NCBI GenBank assembly: GCA_041737175.1
Contig: JBGSSF010000023.1
Span: forward strand, 1-64,000
Length of the DNA stretch: 64,000 nt
Direction of reading: 5' to 3'
From: UBA5072 sp041737175
GTDB taxonomy: Bacteria > Bacteroidota > Bacteroidia > Bacteroidales > UBA10428
Both the position numbers and the translations under genes were made by a program. Position 1 is the stretch's first letter; every line of letters begins with the position of its first letter. Shown here one piece after another: positions 40,188-50,000 of the stretch. The notes beneath the pieces are model-generated. The model saw only the letters and a list, made by a program, of their open reading frames with translations. It ran no database searches and had not been told where the DNA came from.

Positions 40188-40219
40188 TTTGCATTTTTCG
40201 GTTCAAAATGATACCTTCG
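40188..40219 (+). promoter_or_regulatory. Bacteroidota-type promoter for the P-type ATPase
   Basis: TTTG (40188-40191) is followed after 20 bases by TACCTTCG (40212-40219), one base off TAnnTTTG. The -7 box is 32 bases before the ATG at 40252. Confidence 0.5.
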
Positions 40220-40251
40220 GCACCTGAGTTTTAAGAGCATTTAAATGAACG

Positions 40252-42954
40252 ATGATGGAAAAATGGTGGCTTGAGGACAGGGAAGCCGTAGCCAGGGAAT
40301 TAGGCTCTGATGCCGAAAAAGGAATCAGTCCGGAGGAAGCGGAAGCGAGACAAAAAAAATACGGGCCCAACCAGTTGGCTGAAAAAGAAGGAAGGTCAGT
40401 TATAGCCTTGTATTTTGACCAGTTCAAGGACTTTATGATCTGGGTGCTGATCGGGGCTTCACTGGTATCAGGTTTTCTGAAAGAATGGGTAGATGCCATT
40501 GCCATTATCAGCATCGTAATTCTGAATGCCATTTTGGGATTCATCCAGGAATACCGGGCTGAAAAATCACTTGCAGCACTGAAAAAGCTGTCCTCTCCCA
40601 CCTCCAAAGTTATCCGTGACGGTAAACACATGATTATTCCATCCAGTGAAATTGTTCCCGGGGACCTGGTGGAAATGGAGGCCGGTGATTTTGTTCCGGC
40701 AGACAGCAGGATCGTTTATGCAACCGGAAACATGTCAACTCATGAAGCCAGTCTGACCGGTGAATCAACACCGGTCAATAAATCCGCATCCCCTCTTGAA
40801 ATGGAAAATACTTCCCTGGCTGACCGGTCGAACATGCTGTATATGGGAACATCGGTAGTAGCGGGCAAAGCCCGTGCACTGATCACCGGAACCGGTATGA
40901 ACACAGAATTGGGGAAAATCGCGGATATGATCCAGGATATCGAAGATACAACAACTCCTCTTCAGATTAAATTGAAGGAATTCGGGAAAATCATCATTGT
41001 TGTGGTCTTTGTGCTTGTCGGACTGATTTTTATGATCGGATTCCTGCGTGGAGAGGAAGTCCTGGGGCTCTTCCTGAGCGCGGTAAGTTTAGCCGTTGCA
41101 GCAATACCCGAAGGCCTGCCTGCTGTGGTTACTATTGCCCTTGCCCTGGGTGTCCAGCGCATGGTAAAACGCAATTGCATCATACGGAAGCTACCCTCGG
41201 TTGAAACATTGGGATGTACTTCGGTGATCTGTTCGGATAAAACAGGAACCCTTACCAAGAATGAAATGACTGTTCAAATGGTTTACCATGCAGGTCAGTA
41301 TTACCAGGTGACCGGTATTGGATATGCACCGTCAGGGGATTTTTTAAAGGACAATCAAAAGATTAATCCCAAAGAGATTCCCGGCCTGGTCAAATTACTT
41401 TCCGGAACGGTACTATGCAATGGAGCCCAGTTGGTTCACGATGAATCAGCCTATAAGATTGTGGGCGATCCTACTGAAGGAGCCCTGCTCACGCTGGCTG
41501 CCAAAGCCGGGTTGAACCGGCAGAAGCTCGAAACTGAATATCCCTTTGAAGAAGAGATCCCTTTTGATTCCGAGCGTAAACAAATGACAATCATCCGGCA
41601 ACAGGGTAGCAGTTACACCGCTGTTGTGAAGGGCGCCCCAGATATACTGCTTTCCAATTGCTCCAGCCTTGAAGAGAACGGACAAAAAAAACCCATCAAC
41701 CAGGAAAACAGGGAACTTATTCTGCAAGCTAATGCGGGATTGGCAGACAAAGCCATGCGCGTTCTGGCTGTTGCCTACCGTGATTTTGACACCCTGCCCG
41801 ACAACCATGATGCCACCGAAATTGAACGGGATCTTACTTTTTTGGGGCTTGTAGCCATGATTGATCCGCCACGACCCGAAGTTAAACTTGCCATGCAGGA
41901 GTGCCGCTCTTCCGGGATACGCTCGGTAATGATAACCGGCGATCATAAGAACACGGCCGTGGCTATCGCCCGTGATCTTGGATTTTACCAGGCCGATTCA
42001 CTGGCCTTTACCGGTGAAGAACTGGACCGGTTAACCGATGATGAATTCAAGCAATATGTGGACAGGACTGTGGTGTATGCCCGCGTTTCACCCGAGCATA
42101 AGCTCAAAATCGTGAAAGCATGGCGTGAAAAAGGTGAAATTGTTGCCATGACCGGTGACGGTGTGAACGACGCACCGGCAGTGAAAGAAGCAGATATCGG
42201 GGTAGCCATGGGCATTACCGGCACCGATGTTACCAAAGAGGTCTCCGAGATGGTGATCACCGATGATAATTTTGCCTCCATCGTTGCTGCTGTTGAAGAA
42301 GGAAGAGGTATTTATGACAATATCCGAAAATTCATCCATTACCTGCTTTCCTGTAATGCCGGGGAAATTCTGGTAATGTTTATTGCATCGCTGTTTAAAC
42401 TTCCCCTGCCCTTGTTGCCCATACAGATATTGTGGGTCAACCTGGTAACTGACGGTCTTCCGGCACTTGCCCTTGGCGTGGATCCCATCGACAAGAAAAT
42501 TATGCAACGCCCGCCAAGGATGAAAAATGAATCGGTAATTTCCTGGCGAATGGGAGGTACCATGCTTTTGCAGGGCGCTTTTATTGCATTCTGCAGTCTT
42601 ATTGCCTTTTACCTGGTATATTTTGTGGAAGGCGAGGGCATTGAAAGAGCCAGAACAGCCAGTTTCATTGTTCTTGCATGCAGTCAGCTGTTTCACTCAT
42701 TCAATTGCCGCAGTACGCATGAATCCATTTTCACCCTGGGTTTCCTTACCAATTCCAAACTGGTATACGCCACACTCCTGTCCTTTATCCTGCAGATGTC
42801 TGTGGTGTATGTGCCGTTTTTGCAGACTGTATTCAAAACAAAACCTTTGGGATTGTTCGATTGGGTGATGGTTCTGGTCATATCTTCGTTCACGCTCTGG
42901 GCCATGGAGCTTGTCAAGCTATACCGACGGAGGTCCGCCAAAGGCAGGAATTAA
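40252..42954 (+). CDS. P-type Ca2+ ATPase (type IIA, SERCA-like)
   Basis: The protein has 900 residues. It has a cation-ATPase N-terminus, A domain motif L-T-G-E-S, the phosphorylation motif S-D-K-T-G-T-L-T with Asp329, the K-G-A-P-D nucleotide site and the hinge T-G-D-G-V-N-D. Ion-site residues follow the SERCA pattern: P-E-G-L-P in helix 4, C-N-A-G-E in helix 5, and L-W-V-N-L-V-T-D-G-L-P in helix 6. This supports Ca2+ (possibly Mn2+) transport out of the cytoplasm. About ten membrane helices. It is upstream of the VWA gene by 72 bases and may share its transcript. Confidence 0.95.
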   Translation: MMEKWWLEDREAVARELGSDAEKGISPEEAEARQKKYGPNQLAEKEGRSVIALYFDQFKDFMIWVLIGASLVSGFLKEWVDAIAIISIVILNAILGFIQEYRAEKSLAALKKLSSPTSKVIRDGKHMIIPSSEIVPGDLVEMEAGDFVPADSRIVYATGNMSTHEASLTGESTPVNKSASPLEMENTSLADRSNMLYMGTSVVAGKARALITGTGMNTELGKIADMIQDIEDTTTPLQIKLKEFGKIIIVVVFVLVGLIFMIGFLRGEEVLGLFLSAVSLAVAAIPEGLPAVVTIALALGVQRMVKRNCIIRKLPSVETLGCTSVICSDKTGTLTKNEMTVQMVYHAGQYYQVTGIGYAPSGDFLKDNQKINPKEIPGLVKLLSGTVLCNGAQLVHDESAYKIVGDPTEGALLTLAAKAGLNRQKLETEYPFEEEIPFDSERKQMTIIRQQGSSYTAVVKGAPDILLSNCSSLEENGQKKPINQENRELILQANAGLADKAMRVLAVAYRDFDTLPDNHDATEIERDLTFLGLVAMIDPPRPEVKLAMQECRSSGIRSVMITGDHKNTAVAIARDLGFYQADSLAFTGEELDRLTDDEFKQYVDRTVVYARVSPEHKLKIVKAWREKGEIVAMTGDGVNDAPAVKEADIGVAMGITGTDVTKEVSEMVITDDNFASIVAAVEEGRGIYDNIRKFIHYLLSCNAGEILVMFIASLFKLPLPLLPIQILWVNLVTDGLPALALGVDPIDKKIMQRPPRMKNESVISWRMGGTMLLQGAFIAFCSLIAFYLVYFVEGEGIERARTASFIVLACSQLFHSFNCRSTHESIFTLGFLTNSKLVYATLLSFILQMSVVYVPFLQTVFKTKPLGLFDWVMVLVISSFTLWAMELVKLYRRRSAKGRN

Positions 42955-43026
42955 AATGCAACATACTTTTGTCCTTCTCGTATCGTTCATTAAGATAATT
43001 TCATGAATGAATACAAAGCATTAATC

Positions 43027-44442
43027 ATGAAGCATTTTTTACTTTTTCCCACCCCTGGTCCGCGTTTTTTCATACTGGTTCTATTCAGCTTTTGCATAAG
43101 CATTGCAGGAACCAGCCAGAATAATGCACCCAGGTACCAGCCACCTGAAACCCGGATACTTTTTATTTTTGATGCGTCCCAGAGTATGGCCGGTACCTGG
43201 CAGAAAGAATCAAAGATTGCCATTGCCAGGAAAGTGATGATCAATATCGTTGACAGCCTGGAGCAATTGCCCAATGTCAAAATGGCCCTCCGTGTATATG
43301 GACATCAAAGTCCGGTTCCTCCGCAGAATTGTAACGATACTAAACTGGAAGTGCCCTTCGCCAAAGATAATGCGGCCCTAATCAGGCAGAGACTCCGTTT
43401 CCTGGTTCCCAAGGGAACCACACCCATTGCCCATTCACTTGAACTTGGAGGTGGTGATTTCCCCCCCGATGTCGAAAACTGCAGGAATATAATCATTCTT
43501 GTCACCGATGGCGTCGAATCGTGCGACGGCGATGCCTGCCTGGTTTCACAGGATCTCCAGCGCAGGGGCGTCGTGCTGAAACCTTTTGTAATTGGCATTG
43601 GGATTGATGAAAACTTTGAACAGACCTTCAATTGCATTGGTAATTATTACAATGCCATTTCCGAAGAAAAGCTCAGTGAAGTCATGGATGTAGTGATCAG
43701 CCAGGCGCTGAATGCGACTACCGCCCAGATAAACCTGCTCGACCAGGCCGCACGCCCTACCGAAACAAACGTGAATTGCACGCTCTTTGACAGAGTTTCA
43801 GGAAAGATTATTTACAACTACATTCACACACTTAACCACCGCGGCTTGCCGGATACACTGATACTCGATCACATTCCGGTTTACCGGATGCGTGTGCATA
43901 CTCTGCCCCCGGTGGATGTTGACAATATCAAACTGGTTGCCGGTAAACATACCATTATTGCTGCTGATGTACCGCAGGGTACCCTGGTACTCAAAGTGAC
44001 TGATCCGGTTCAATACAGGGGCGTTGAATTCATCGTGCGAAAAGCAGGTGACATGGCAACCATCAATATGCAGAAAATGTACGCTGAGGAAAAATACCTC
44101 GTGGGTAAATATGATATTGAAATACCTGTGTTGCCCCGTATTTACCTCAAAGATGTAGACATCAAACAAAGTCATACCACCACCGTTGAAATTCAGCGGC
44201 CCGGTATGGTGACCCTGCTTCGTTCATCGGTTGGCTTTGGGAGTGTTTATCTTCGCAAGAGCGCTACCCAGGAAGAATGGATTTACAACCTGGATAATAC
44301 GGTTAAAAATGAGTCCATGCAATTGCAGCCCGGTAAGTACAGGGTGGTTTTCAGGGCTTTGAATGCCAAGCAAACCCTTTATACGGTCAATAAAGTATTT
44401 GAAGTCCGGGCTGGGGGTACTGATGTAATCCAATTGTATTGA
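43027..44442 (+). CDS. VWA domain secreted/periplasmic protein
   Basis: About 471 residues from the ATG at 43027; an ATG at 43003 is also possible. A hydrophobic signal segment precedes a von Willebrand A domain with MIDAS motif D-A-S-Q-S-M (Asp49, Ser51, Ser53), Thr in G-T-T-P-I-A-H-S and Asp in V-T-D-G-V-E-S-C. Four cysteines may form disulfides. The C-terminal half is beta-rich and unassigned. VWA domains bind metal-dependent partners, for example in complexes or adhesion. Its stop codon is 25 bases before the ATG of an ECF sigma factor, suggesting co-transcription. Confidence 0.88.
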   Translation: MKHFLLFPTPGPRFFILVLFSFCISIAGTSQNNAPRYQPPETRILFIFDASQSMAGTWQKESKIAIARKVMINIVDSLEQLPNVKMALRVYGHQSPVPPQNCNDTKLEVPFAKDNAALIRQRLRFLVPKGTTPIAHSLELGGGDFPPDVENCRNIIILVTDGVESCDGDACLVSQDLQRRGVVLKPFVIGIGIDENFEQTFNCIGNYYNAISEEKLSEVMDVVISQALNATTAQINLLDQAARPTETNVNCTLFDRVSGKIIYNYIHTLNHRGLPDTLILDHIPVYRMRVHTLPPVDVDNIKLVAGKHTIIAADVPQGTLVLKVTDPVQYRGVEFIVRKAGDMATINMQKMYAEEKYLVGKYDIEIPVLPRIYLKDVDIKQSHTTTVEIQRPGMVTLLRSSVGFGSVYLRKSATQEEWIYNLDNTVKNESMQLQPGKYRVVFRALNAKQTLYTVNKVFEVRAGGTDVIQLY

Positions 44443-44467
44443 TTTGAATGAAGGGTCCGAACCAGGA

Positions 44468-45028
44468 ATGACAAATAAAGTCATTGATTACAACGATAAG
44501 GAATTGCTGGCGCTTTTCAGAAAAACTGAAAGCCGGGACTATGCCTTTAATCTGATCGTCAGAAAATACCAGGAAAAATTATACTGGCACATCCGTAAAC
44601 TTATCATTGATCACCAGGATACGGATGACACCCTCCAGAATACATTTATCAAAGTTTGGAACGGTCTCGATCGTTTCAGGGAAGATTCAAGTTTGTTCAC
44701 CTGGCTATACCGTATTGCCACCAACGAAGCGCTTTCATTCCTGAACAGCAAAAAGCGCCGGTTTCTTCTGCCCCTGGTAGATGTGGAAAACCAGCTTTCC
44801 AATACCCTGGAAAATGATGAATACTTTAACGGGGATGAGCTTCAGCTCAAGTTACAAAAAGCTCTGTTAACGCTTCCTGATAAACAGCGGATTGTATTTA
44901 ACATGAAATATTTTGATGAGATGAAATATGAGGAAATGGCTGAAATACTCGAAACCTCGGTAGGCGCTCTCAAAGCTTCCTACCATCATGCCGTAAAAAA
45001 AATCGAGAAATTCATCGTTGAACATTAA
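44468..45028 (+). CDS. RNA polymerase ECF sigma factor
   Basis: About 186 residues from the ATG at 44468; a TTG at 44444 would add eight residues. Region 2 includes Y-Q-E-K-L-Y-W-H-I-R-K-L-I-I, D-T-D-D-T-L-Q-N-T-F-I-K-V-W, and F-T-W-L-Y-R-I-A-T-N-E. Region 4 includes L-P-D-K-Q-R-I-V-F-N-M-K-Y-F-D-E and Y-E-E-M-A-E-I-L. These define a group 4 sigma factor directing polymerase to a small regulon. The next two genes encode a membrane protein and a periplasmic Spy-like protein, the likely anti-sigma and sensor. Confidence 0.95.
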   Translation: MTNKVIDYNDKELLALFRKTESRDYAFNLIVRKYQEKLYWHIRKLIIDHQDTDDTLQNTFIKVWNGLDRFREDSSLFTWLYRIATNEALSFLNSKKRRFLLPLVDVENQLSNTLENDEYFNGDELQLKLQKALLTLPDKQRIVFNMKYFDEMKYEEMAEILETSVGALKASYHHAVKKIEKFIVEH

Positions 45029-45070
45029 ACCTTTTATACTTTTAATAGTCAAAAAATCAATGACAAAGTA

Positions 45071-45508
45071 ATGAATGAACTAAAAAACACCGGCCGTGGT
45101 CTTTCAGATTTCCGAAAAGGAAATCCATTCGAAGTTCCCGACAGGTATTTCGAGGATTTTTCAGCCCGGCTGAATGACAGGATCCATGCTGAAAAGGGAA
45201 CCAGCAAGAAAGATTATGCACTGACCTGGAGACCCTATGCGGCTGCTGCAATCCTGCTTGTTGTTGCACTCCTTGCCGGCGGCTACTTTTTCAGCAATAA
45301 CCAGGGTCGCAAAGCTGACAGGCTTTTTCATGCTGAAATTTCACAGGTTGTGGAACAAGAGTTGTATTCCATCAGTGAAGAGACCATTCTTGAAGTTCTG
45401 GAGGTTAATACCCATGAAACTCCTGCTGGTTCAACCATCAATTCTGAGGACGCCATTGAATACCTGATGAACGAGGACCTTGGTGAGGATATACTGGATG
45501 CACTGTAA
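45071..45508 (+). CDS. Single-helix membrane protein, putative anti-sigma factor
   Basis: The protein has 145 residues. A cytoplasmic N-terminus (about 1-55) reads N-P-F-E-V-P-D-R-Y-F-E-D-F, which is common in Bacteroidota proteins next to ECF sigma factors. One membrane helix (about 56-76, A-A-A-A-I-L-L-V-V-A-L-L-A) is followed by an acidic periplasmic part. The position immediately after the sigma gene and the topology support anti-sigma function, although no named anti-sigma domain is visible. Confidence 0.72.
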   Translation: MNELKNTGRGLSDFRKGNPFEVPDRYFEDFSARLNDRIHAEKGTSKKDYALTWRPYAAAAILLVVALLAGGYFFSNNQGRKADRLFHAEISQVVEQELYSISEETILEVLEVNTHETPAGSTINSEDAIEYLMNEDLGEDILDAL

Positions 45509-45533
45509 TTGATAATGATAACAAATCTACCTT

Positions 45534-46007
45534 ATGATAAGAACTTTACTCATCACATGGATATTGGTTATACCCATGCTGTTCCTTGGTTCGGAAATTT
45601 CAGCGCAAGTAAGGCCGGCTGAAAAACAGGAAAGCCTGCAGCAGCAGAAAGTAGCATTTTTCACTGAAAACCTGCAGTTGACACCTGCTGAATCAGCCCG
45701 ATTCTGGCCGGCTTATAACGATTATCAGAATCGACGAGATAAAATTACGCGTGACCGGAATAACCTTTTGAAATACTTTGAATCAAACAAGAATAACCTG
45801 AATGAAAGTGAGGCTGCTGAATTAATTGGAAAGTACCTGGCATTCCAGCAGGAAGAAACACAACTACTGGAAACCTATACCAAAAAATTTCGGGAAATTT
45901 TGCCTTCCACGAAGGTGATGAGGATTTATATCGTTGAACTTGATTTCAAGAAGTGGCTGCTCGAAAACCTGCGTCAAAACAAAGCCCAGGTTGAACCACG
46001 CAAGTAA
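45534..46007 (+). CDS. Spy/CpxP-like periplasmic helical protein
   Basis: The protein has 157 residues with a signal peptide (ending I-S-A-Q) and a helical mature part: F-F-T-E-N-L-Q-L-T-P-A-E-S-A-R-F-W-P-A-Y-N-D-Y, then K-Y-L-A-F-Q-Q-E-E-T-Q-L-L-E-T-Y, then V-E-L-D-F-K-K-W-L-L-E. This pattern (L-T-P-x-E-x-x-x-F-W-P) resembles Spy/CpxP-type stress sensors or chaperones, which often accompany ECF systems. It may inhibit or report to the membrane partner. Its TAA directly abuts the stop codon of the convergent PRODH gene. Confidence 0.78.
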   Translation: MIRTLLITWILVIPMLFLGSEISAQVRPAEKQESLQQQKVAFFTENLQLTPAESARFWPAYNDYQNRRDKITRDRNNLLKYFESNKNNLNESEAAELIGKYLAFQQEETQLLETYTKKFREILPSTKVMRIYIVELDFKKWLLENLRQNKAQVEPRK

Positions 46008-46919
46008 CTACCCGCGTACGAAAATGGCCTTGATGATCAGCCAGGCCATCCCCGGATTTTCTTTGAGACGTCTGGTGCAGTAGTTAAACCAGTCCTTGCC
46101 ATACGGGACATACACGCGCATTGTATAACCCTTGTCGACTATTGATTTCCGAAGGTCAGGCGTTACGCCGTACAGCATTTGGAATTCAAACCTGTCATTT
46201 TTCATTTTGTATTTATCAATCAGCCGGTAGGCACCATCCACAAGCTTTTTGTCGTGCGTGGCTATGGCTGCATATATGTTATTTTTGAACATATATTCCA
46301 GATCGATCAAAAAATGGTCATTGATCTCATCCCTGTTTTTAAAAGCCATTTCTGCAGGTTCATTGTAAATACCTTTGCAGATTCTGATGTTAATCAGCCC
46401 CCTGCCCGCATCAAATTCTGCCAGATCTTTGAGATCATCCAGTGTGCGCTTCAGGTAAGCCTGCAAAACCAGACCCACATGGTGCGGAAATTCATTCAAC
46501 AGCCTTTTATATAAATCTATTTCCATATCTGTGCATTGCGTATCCTCCATGTCAATTCTCACAAACCTGTCAAATGAGACCGCTTTAACAACAATCTCAC
46601 GTATGGTTTTATAGCACAACTCTTTGTCCAATAAAAGTCCAAACATGGTGGGCTTCACTGAAAATGAATTATCAAGTCCTGTTTTTGCAGATTCTTCGAT
46701 GAGCCATATGTATTCCTGTTTATAATATTCAATTTTTTCAGCCCGGGTTTGAAATTCGCCCAGCAAGTCCATGGTGGCCTTAATTCGATGGTTGTTCAGC
46801 TTTCTGGTCACGCTTACCGCATCTTTCAGCTCTTTGCCTGCAACATACCTTTTACTGAATATCCATACAAATTTTTTGGGTAAATAGGGTAATAAGGCGA
46901 CAATCAGTTTGTTTATCAT
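46008..46919 (-). CDS. Proline dehydrogenase (PRODH)
   Basis: The protein has 303 residues. It has the PRODH barrel with R-I-D-M-E-D-T-Q-C-T-D, V-L-Q-A-Y-L-K-R, R-I-C-K-G-I-Y, A-T-H-D and the proline-binding end Y-V-P-Y-G-K-D-W-F-N-Y-C-T-R-R-L-K-E-N (Arg-Arg contacts the substrate carboxylate). It oxidises proline to delta-1-pyrroline-5-carboxylate with FAD, the first step of proline catabolism. The matching dehydrogenase PruA is at 61793 on the opposite strand, so the pathway is not one operon here. A strong terminator lies directly before its start. Confidence 0.95.
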   Translation of the reverse strand: MINKLIVALLPYLPKKFVWIFSKRYVAGKELKDAVSVTRKLNNHRIKATMDLLGEFQTRAEKIEYYKQEYIWLIEESAKTGLDNSFSVKPTMFGLLLDKELCYKTIREIVVKAVSFDRFVRIDMEDTQCTDMEIDLYKRLLNEFPHHVGLVLQAYLKRTLDDLKDLAEFDAGRGLINIRICKGIYNEPAEMAFKNRDEINDHFLIDLEYMFKNNIYAAIATHDKKLVDGAYRLIDKYKMKNDRFEFQMLYGVTPDLRKSIVDKGYTMRVYVPYGKDWFNYCTRRLKENPGMAWLIIKAIFVRG

Positions 46920-46937
46920 TGATATGTGACAATTTTA

Positions 46938-46988
46938 TTGAAAAAAACAACCTCCAAATCAGACTATAAAAATATCATGATTTGGAGG
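46938..46988 (-). terminator. Intrinsic terminator of the 1644-residue T9SS gene
   Basis: An 11-base stem (CCTCCAAATCA) with a 16-base loop at 46951-46988 is followed on the minus strand by TTGTTTTTTTC. It lies 68 bases past the stop codon of the large T9SS gene and ends 19 bases before the PRODH start, separating the two. Confidence 0.88.
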
Positions 46989-47055
46989 CGGAAAACAGGA
47001 CAATTGTCATGGACAGGCATTCATGAATATGAAATATGTCATGAAATTAAGGCCG

Positions 47056-50000
47056 TTACTGGATGATTATTTTGCCCCGATATGACTTTTCCTCTGCATA
47101 AATAACAATATGGTAGATCCCCTTTGGTAGATGTTGAATATCAATATATTCCTGTTCCGTTTCCGGCGTGGTCAATTCCTTGTTATACACCACCTGTCCC
47201 TGGTTGTTGAAGATATTGACCTGAAGATTCCTGTTTTCTCCCGACCCTAGTGCTATCCTGAACAAACCCTGGTTTGGATTGGGATATATCATGATCTCGC
47301 CGATGGCGTTTTCATGATCTCCGAATCCGCTTGGCAAATTGATCCGGACCGATTTGCTTGCCTGACAGTCGTTCTGGCCTGTCACCGTTACCGAATAGGT
47401 CCCGTTCTGGGTAACGGTAAATGTCGGATTTGTTGAACCGTTCTGCCACAGGTAGGATTTATGCCCGGCGCCGGCGTCGAGTAGATGCGGCAGTTCTACA
47501 TTCAGAGCTCCGTTTACATCGCCGAAATCAATTACCGGACCGGGGAGCGCGTCGAATTCAACCCGAAGCGTGTCATCCCTGTCCTTCAAATCCTCACTGT
47601 AAATTGTATAGAAGGCAACGTCGCTTATTCCGCCCTCTGAGATTTTAACCGTACCTGAAAGCACCAGGTCCAGTGTTGCATTCACGGTAAAGTTACTGCT
47701 GCGAACCAGCGTGTCAAGTGCTACCCGGATCCCGCCCACATCGCAGGCTATAAAAATGGGAGCATCTTTTCCAATGGTTGTGGTACCCAGGTTCTTCACA
47801 CGTACCATTACATGATCGTATTCGCCCGTGCAGCCATTCAAAGGCATGTCTGTTAAGGTTACACCTACATCCCCGTAAATCAGGAAAACAGTTACCGTAT
47901 CTCCATCAAAGCAGGAAGTGCGCATATCTGTTGCAATTACCCGGTAAATACCACTGGTGGTAGCTGTATAGACTGGCCCGGTAAAATCATCCTGCCAGTC
48001 GTAGCTTAAGTAAGGAGAACTCCCTGCGTTGATCTGAAACTCGATGTCTTCAACATATTCTGTAGAATTCAGACCAAAATCGATGACGGGTTTGTCATAC
48101 CGGTACACTACGATATCAGCAGTATCATTGGTAGACCGGATATCGCCGCTCATCACTGCAGTGGCTTCCAGACTATAATCGGCGGAGTTGCTGAGATTCA
48201 CCGTTCCCGGAAAATTATGAATTACGAAAGATCCGGGCAAAAGATTTGCAGCAAGGGTTACAGATCCGTTAACCCGACTTCCTCCGTTAAACCGGTAGCT
48301 CACCGAAACAGAGGTGCCCGATGGCACGGTATCTGTCCCGGAGTTCAGTATCCTGAGTGATACCGGTTCGGCAACGTTAAAACTGCAATCTGAAACAGGA
48401 CTTGTAAAGCCACCCGGACTTATATCTCTGATCTTTAAACGGATATAAGCTGTGTCGTGGTTATCGCACTGGTTCTCATCAAAGACCTGCACCCAGTAAG
48501 TTCCCGTTTCGGTGATCACCCGGTTTTGAGTTGTAATTCCATTATCCCAGTAATAACTTTCGAAACCGCTTCCGGCATCGAGGGTATAAGAAAGAGCCTG
48601 TACGGTCTTATCGGGACCGATGCTAACCGCAGGACGGCCCAATATTTCCACATTCCGGACGATGGTATCATTCAACATGATGGTATCTCCGCCATAGGAG
48701 GTATAGATCCTGAAATTGTAAATGCCTTTGCCTGACAGGTCAATGGGTCCCCTTGTAAATTCAAAATCAATATTGTGCCCGGAATACAATGAATTCATCA
48801 GTTCTAATGTATCAGAAACCGGAGTGCCGGAATCAAGCTGATAGAAAACGACTATTTTCTGGCCTGAAGGGATACTATCCGTTCCATAGTTTTTCACCCT
48901 TACAACCGGGTATTCGTTCTTGCTTAAGCCGCAGTTGTCAACCGGGTAAACAAGTTCTTCAGCCCCCACATCGCTGAATAACAATTCAACATTGGTTGAA
49001 TCATAAGATGTACAACCGTTTCCTCTTGTAGCTGTCACAGTCAGGTAATGCCATCCGGCATCCTGAACATTAAAAGTACTGGAGCCTGGCGTTCCGTTCC
49101 ACCAGTAATCGTAATTGGTATTGAGATAGGTATTAAGCACGACCGTATCCGGCAGGTGAGTCTGAATGGTATCCATTAGACTTGTAACCGGCCTGGGATA
49201 TACTTCAAAATCAAGTGAAACGGTATCGTTATTGTTGATGTAGAAATAAGGATCATCCTCGATCAGGGTATAAGCAGTGAGGTTGTAATTGCCAACTGCC
49301 GTGACATTTACGGTTTTACCGAAAGTGTGTTTTACTGTCGCGCCCGGCAACAGATCCGATGAAAGTCTGAAGGTATCAGTTTCCATGTGCACCTGGTTAA
49401 AATCGAACCCGACAATGATGGTATCATTTTGTTTTAAGGGATTAACACCCAAATTCTTGATGGTAACCGTAACCTGGTCAGGATTTAAATTTTGACAACG
49501 GTTGGCAAAAGAATCGATTTTTAGGATACCTATATCAATGGGAGCAGGATATACGCTGACATTATCAATTGCCATGCCCCTGTATGTATTGATTTCATCA
49601 GACGCCCACTTTACCCTTAATTTCACTTTGGGTTCAACAGCCAAAGCAGCAGGGAGCAATTGTTTTACTGTCTTCCAGCTTTCGGAGTTTATGCCTGACC
49701 AACCCGAAGTACCCAGGGCTGTTACATTACCGTTATACCAATTCCAGTTCCAGCCATATTCATTGGCCGACAACACGGCCCATGTGGCTCCATCATCCTT
49801 GCTATATTCAATGAGTGCCCCGTCTTTCCCGGGTTCTGAATCCAGCCACAGTTTCATCTCAAAAATGGAGCGTCCCGACTGGGCCAGATCATAACATGAG
49901 CTTTCCAGGTAAGCAGTGTCGCTGGTAAGATAATTGCCATATGGAGAGGAAATCCAGGCATTCGGACTCCCCGATATAGGCGGAATACTCCCTTCTGGTG

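Noticed and set aside
40171..40190. Small hairpin (CGGAT-ATCCG) followed by ATTTTG as terminator of the GloVer gene
   Set aside because: The stem is only 5 bp and the T-run short; it overlaps the promoter of the ATPase gene.
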